NCBI RefSeq assembly: GCF_963678635.1
Contig: NC_087067.1
Location: forward strand, 7,423,716 to 7,487,715
Source of the DNA: Symsagittifera roscoffensis
Lineage: Eukaryota > Xenacoelomorpha > Acoela > Convolutidae
Length of the DNA stretch: 64,000 bases
Direction: 5' to 3'
A model generated the notes under the pieces. The model had not been told where the DNA came from. It saw only the letters and a list, made by a program, of their open reading frames with translations, and searched no databases. The position numbers and the translations under genes were made by a program. This document shows positions 61,225-64,000 of this stretch, piece after piece (position 1 is the first letter of the stretch; each line of letters begins with the position of its first letter).

Positions 61225-62958
61225 TCAGCCTATACTTAAGCAATTTTTCTTATGTAGATATACTTGTATATTCGTATCAGAGAATATCACGTGTACAAGC
61301 GCGTACAATTCCCGAGGATGCAGTCTTCCTCTGTTTGGATCGTACACTGGAAGCGAGAGCTCCTTCACGTCCATTTCCACGAGGAAGTCCCTCAGCCTCG
61401 TCAAGGACGAGACTAGGTTCTCTGGGTCCACGTGTTGCTTCTCCGTCGCCCTCGTTACCAGGAAGCATAAGTATTTTCCCGGTATCTGCGACGCCGCCGG
61501 AGGTAAGGCCGCTACGCCCCCTATCCCTGGTCTTTGCTTCCAAAGGAATTCCACGTTTTTGTATTCTCTCCTAAAGTCTGCCGCTAACGCTGTCCTAAAA
61601 CTCATGTCTGCTGTGATTGCTATCGCACATGTTCTATTTGTGAGTATGAAATCACTGTCTGTTAGTATTATGTTACTTGAATATTCATTTGGTAAGTTAA
61701 AATACGACTCAACTACCCTGCCTATGTCAGGTTTCTTAGGTTCTTCGCCTGTTTCTGCTTCTAAGTCTCCTGTTTCTTTTGCTATTCTTAATTTTTTTAT
61801 TATCAAGTTTTCAGTGTGGGTAAGTCCTACCCCCACTCCCCGGACAAAAATATCCATCGACGTCCCCGTCGATCGCGTACCGGGTATCAAGTCGAGGTTA
61901 GAAGCTGGAATGAGTAGTCGTCCTTCCTGGGCAGCCCAGGAAGGATCATCTCGTTCGGTCTTGATGTATTTCATGCTTTCACGATCTACGTCTTGAATCC
62001 TGACACTGGTCTCCTCAGGATCCGAGGTCGTTTCATTCAGCCACTCTAAGACACGCAGGTTTGTCAAGTCTTGTTCATGTGACTGCTGTTGCTCGTCGTC
62101 GAATTCTACCTCGGGTTTCGACCAGTCGTCAACCCATTCATCGCCGTGATCATCGACTATGTCAATGTCTTGTGATACAGTTATTTCCTCTAGACCCACT
62201 ACTTCCTCCACTATCTTCTTCAGATCTATCCAATCCACTACGAAGTCGTCACCGTAAGGATTGTATTTCTTTCTTGGTCTCGTCCCGTCCTTCTGACGAG
62301 TCTGTATCGTGAACGGAAAATCCGGTTCCAAGTTCTTGGGAACCTCTATCTGTTCAGGAGCCTGCCAATCTTCCTCTGCGTAGGGTAAGGTTTCATCGTC
62401 CGCTTCGATCTCCTCGTTTAGATCCAGGTCCAGCGGTGTATCCGTACCTTCCTCTACGACTTCGTTTCCATCGTTCTTCTCCCTGGTGCCCTTTTCATTG
62501 ACCTCACAAGCAGGATTCATCATTAGATAATCCCCTTCTTCCATGTCTGCAGGTATACACCAGTCTTCTGTCGATGGATTGTGTGGCTTGATGTTCTCGT
62601 AGTGGGCGGCTCGGCCAGTACTCAGTCTATAAAAGCGTCCCTCCTGGTGCACCTCTGTAATCATGAAGGATCCCCTCCACTTCTTTAGGAGCTTTTTCGT
62701 CCCTTTCGGTGGTATAACGTTCTGAAATACCCATACGTAGTCTCCCACCGAGTAAGCCTTTGCACCAGCTGCTTTCTTGTCGAATCTTTTCCTCTGCCTT
62801 GCCTGTGCCTGCTGAGTAATTCGTCTACACAAATCGTTCAACTCCTGTTGGCGTCTGATCACATCCCTCACGTAGACCTGCGGGGACGTTTTCTTTCCCT
62901 CATACTCTGGGTAGAAGAAGGTTAAGGGTAAGGACTTTTCGTGTCCAGTTAGCATCAT
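61225..62958 (-). CDS. Pol C-terminal region: integrase end, acidic linker, macrodomain-like module, copy B
   Basis: 577 codons. Residues about 1-135 are the integrase C-terminal part (FFYPEYEGKKTSPQ, LCRRITQQAQARQRKRFDKK, VWVFQNVIPPKGTKKLLKKW, MITEVHQEGRFYRLSTGRAA). Residues 150-340 are acidic linker. IFVRGVGVGLTHT at about 375 overlies the internal polypurine tract. Residues about 430-577 are macrodomain-like, as in copy A: LTDSDFILTNRTCAIAITAD, RQRPGIGGVAALPP (Trp-Lys before it), YLCFLVTRATEKQ, LRDFLVEMDVKELSLP, VYDPNRGRLHPRELYALVHV and FSDTNIQVYLHKK. Most similar in layout to TARG1. The catalytic Lys is not evident. The frame's start is created by a frameshift from the integrase core. Confidence 0.75.
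   Translation of the reverse strand: MMLTGHEKSLPLTFFYPEYEGKKTSPQVYVRDVIRRQQELNDLCRRITQQAQARQRKRFDKKAAGAKAYSVGDYVWVFQNVIPPKGTKKLLKKWRGSFMITEVHQEGRFYRLSTGRAAHYENIKPHNPSTEDWCIPADMEEGDYLMMNPACEVNEKGTREKNDGNEVVEEGTDTPLDLDLNEEIEADDETLPYAEEDWQAPEQIEVPKNLEPDFPFTIQTRQKDGTRPRKKYNPYGDDFVVDWIDLKKIVEEVVGLEEITVSQDIDIVDDHGDEWVDDWSKPEVEFDDEQQQSHEQDLTNLRVLEWLNETTSDPEETSVRIQDVDRESMKYIKTERDDPSWAAQEGRLLIPASNLDLIPGTRSTGTSMDIFVRGVGVGLTHTENLIIKKLRIAKETGDLEAETGEEPKKPDIGRVVESYFNLPNEYSSNIILTDSDFILTNRTCAIAITADMSFRTALAADFRREYKNVEFLWKQRPGIGGVAALPPAASQIPGKYLCFLVTRATEKQHVDPENLVSSLTRLRDFLVEMDVKELSLPVYDPNRGRLHPRELYALVHVIFSDTNIQVYLHKKNCLSIG
61825..61845 (-). promoter_or_regulatory. Internal polypurine tract candidate, copy B
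   Basis: Minus strand GTCCGGGGAGTGGGGGTAGG, identical to 38834-38854 and sharing GTCCGGGGAGT with the 3' polypurine tract. A central tract would give a second plus-strand primer during reverse transcription of a very long genome. Confidence 0.65.
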
Positions 62959-63221
62959 GTGTGGACTGACTCCAGTGTGGTGGAGTGTTGCGTGCTGTTA
63001 TATGCTCCCATCACCTGTGGAAGGTATCTGTCCCAATCGGTCATGTACCTGGAACAATATACTCTCAGCATCGACACTAACGTCCTATTCTGTCTCTCCA
63101 CTAAGCCATTCGTCTGAGGGTGGTATGTCGTGGAGTGAGCCTGAGCGACCTGTGAGCGTCTCATAAGCTCTTTCGTAAGCTCTCCTACGAAAGCTGTTCC
63201 ATTATCCGATTGAAACGTCAT
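62955..63221 (-). pseudogene. Integrase core, second half, copy B
   Basis: CPMTFQSDNGTAFVGELTKE (in part) with the second Asp and, exactly 35 residues between, the Glu of NGLVERQNRTL, so the DD35E motif is complete. YMTDWDRYLPQVMGAYNSTQ follows. A one-base insertion near 62975 changes HSTTG to HSTTLESVHT and stop. Confidence 0.87.
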
Positions 63222-63286
63222 CGGACAACCATGTCTTACTATCCACGTATTGATCAGGTGGTCGCATGTCTCTTCCGCCGAGAAAT

Positions 63287-63718
63287 TTATGCAGGCACGG
63301 CCTCTGCATACTTCGTAAAATGATCTATCATGAACGACACCTGATTATAACCACTGTCTGTCATGCATATCTTCTGGTGATCTATCTGCCTCACCTCATT
63401 GAATTCAGACGCCTCGATCGATTGTAAAGGAAGTCGCAACTTCCTTGGATCCTTGACCTGCTGGCATGACAGACATGCTGTTATCCACTTCTCGCATGCC
63501 TTTTTCATTCCAGGCCACTCAAAGCGCTTCAGGATCCTCTGATAAACTTTGTCGATCCCCTGATGGCCCATCTGATCATGTGACCTGAATAGTAGTTCTG
63601 TCTGATAGAGTTGCGGTAACACTATCGCGTTATACTTGTATAGGACTCTGTCTTCCTCTCTTCTTTTGCAAGCCACGATCCCGTCCTTGTTCAAATATAT
63701 CCTCCCTTCCTTCTGCAT
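63287..63718 (-). pseudogene. Integrase zinc domain and core, first half, copy B
   Basis: SHDQMGHQGIDKVYQRIL with the His pair, FEWPGMKKACEKW, the CLSC pair, and EVRQIDHQKICMTDSGYNQV (first catalytic Asp), FMIDHFTKYAEAVP. The frame then stops (TAA at 63287-63289); the continuing text (FSAEETCDHLINTWIVRHG) is in the next phase. Ligands and Asp are all intact. Confidence 0.87.
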
Positions 63719-63841
63719 GAATTACTGTCTCAGGATACGATAACTATCTTCCTCGAGGTCCCCTTTATCCGGATAACCATTCTCGATCCACCTTTTCAGG
63801 TTGCTTGTCATGCGATCATTTCTCTGCGCCCTGAGAAGATC
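63719..63841 (-). pseudogene. Linker to integrase, copy B, truncated
   Basis: Translation shows LLRAQRNDRMTSNLKRWIEN and GDLEEDSYRILRQ, matching 40680-40810 of copy A, then an in-frame TAA at 63719-63721. Similarity to copy A ends at about 63841. Confidence 0.75.
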
Positions 63842-64000
63842 AGTTTGTATAAAATTTATTCACACTAACCGATTATCGGTCGTAAGATTTGAAGACTGGC
63901 ACAATATGATGTTATCAGTCAATTTAAAAGATAGTGTACTCACTACCCAATCAAGCACAGTCCATGTAGATTTAAAATCAAGAACAAAAAAGATATATAT
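63842..64000. other. Unrelated sequence after copy B breakpoint
   Basis: AT-rich; begins TTGTATAAAATTTATTCACAC. It does not match copy A upstream of this point. Either another element inserted in pol, or the genomic flank of a truncated copy. Cut by the window end. Confidence 0.5.

Larger units (their letters stand above)
50155..63841 (-). mobile_element. Copy B: large gypsy-related retrotransposon with accessory gene block
   Basis: Minus strand, from right: RNase H-integrase linker (cut at 63841), integrase, macrodomain tail, ORF1 coiled coil, ORF2 SGNH hydrolase, ORF3 SGNH-like, ORF4-6 unknown, 3' region, polypurine tract, LTR. The accessory block of about 9 kb sits between integrase and 3' LTR, the env position. 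Gag, protease, RT and the 5' LTR are not in the window. Frameshifts in integrase and several in-frame stops show that this copy is defective. Confidence 0.87.

Overview
This window looks like intergenic, transposon-choked DNA from an invertebrate animal. The evidence is AT-rich non-coding DNA, one spliced housekeeping gene with 3 exons, TA- and 8-bp-target MITEs, several Ty3/gypsy-type LTR retrotransposons and a non-LTR-like reverse transcriptase. The phylum cannot be fixed from the sequence. The first intron of the only host gene does not fit GT-AG well; unusual introns of the AG-AC or GA-AG kind are known from larvacean tunicates, but that is only a hint.

Layout. 1-9.1 kb: a TA-flanked hairpin MITE (1423-2199 plus 9078-9131) split by a complete Ty3/gypsy retrotransposon on the minus strand (2200-9072, 327-bp LTRs, 5-bp target duplication). 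Its pol is frameshifted and lacks the integrase core. 9.2-11.84 kb: a nucleoside diphosphate kinase gene, plus strand, exons 9218-9367, 11019-11097 and 11622-11842. 11.96-13.83 kb: a MITE carrying a nested hAT-like MITE and a second copy of the TA hairpin MITE. 14.26-18.66 kb: the decayed gag-protease-RT front end of another gypsy element, minus strand. 18.7-21.0 kb: repeat-rich non-coding DNA.

21.0-42.0 kb and 50.2-63.8 kb hold the most interesting material: copies of one very large gypsy-related family on the minus strand. In copy B (50155-63841) integrase is followed by a pol C-terminal extension with a macrodomain-like module (61225-62958), then about 9 kb of extra genes in the position normally held by env: a coiled-coil ORF, a split SGNH/GDSL-hydrolase ORF, a second SGNH-like ORF and a huge unknown reading frame of about 1850 codons cut by two in-frame stops. 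A polypurine tract and a 918-bp LTR follow. Copy A (about 25.67-42.03 kb) has the same gene order but is more diverged, frameshifted and rearranged. Copy C (21042-25672) is a 3'-end fragment of the copy B type joined abruptly to copy A.

42.04-43.89 kb is a plus-strand gypsy RT/RNase H fragment that meets copy A head-on. 43.9-44.9 kb has small charged ORFs, and 45.0-45.66 kb a minisatellite of about 63 bp. 47.3-50.1 kb is a decayed PHD finger, reverse transcriptase and PD-(D/E)xK-like nuclease ORF, into whose 3' flank the copy B LTR is inserted. The last 159 bases follow a breakpoint in copy B and are unexplained.
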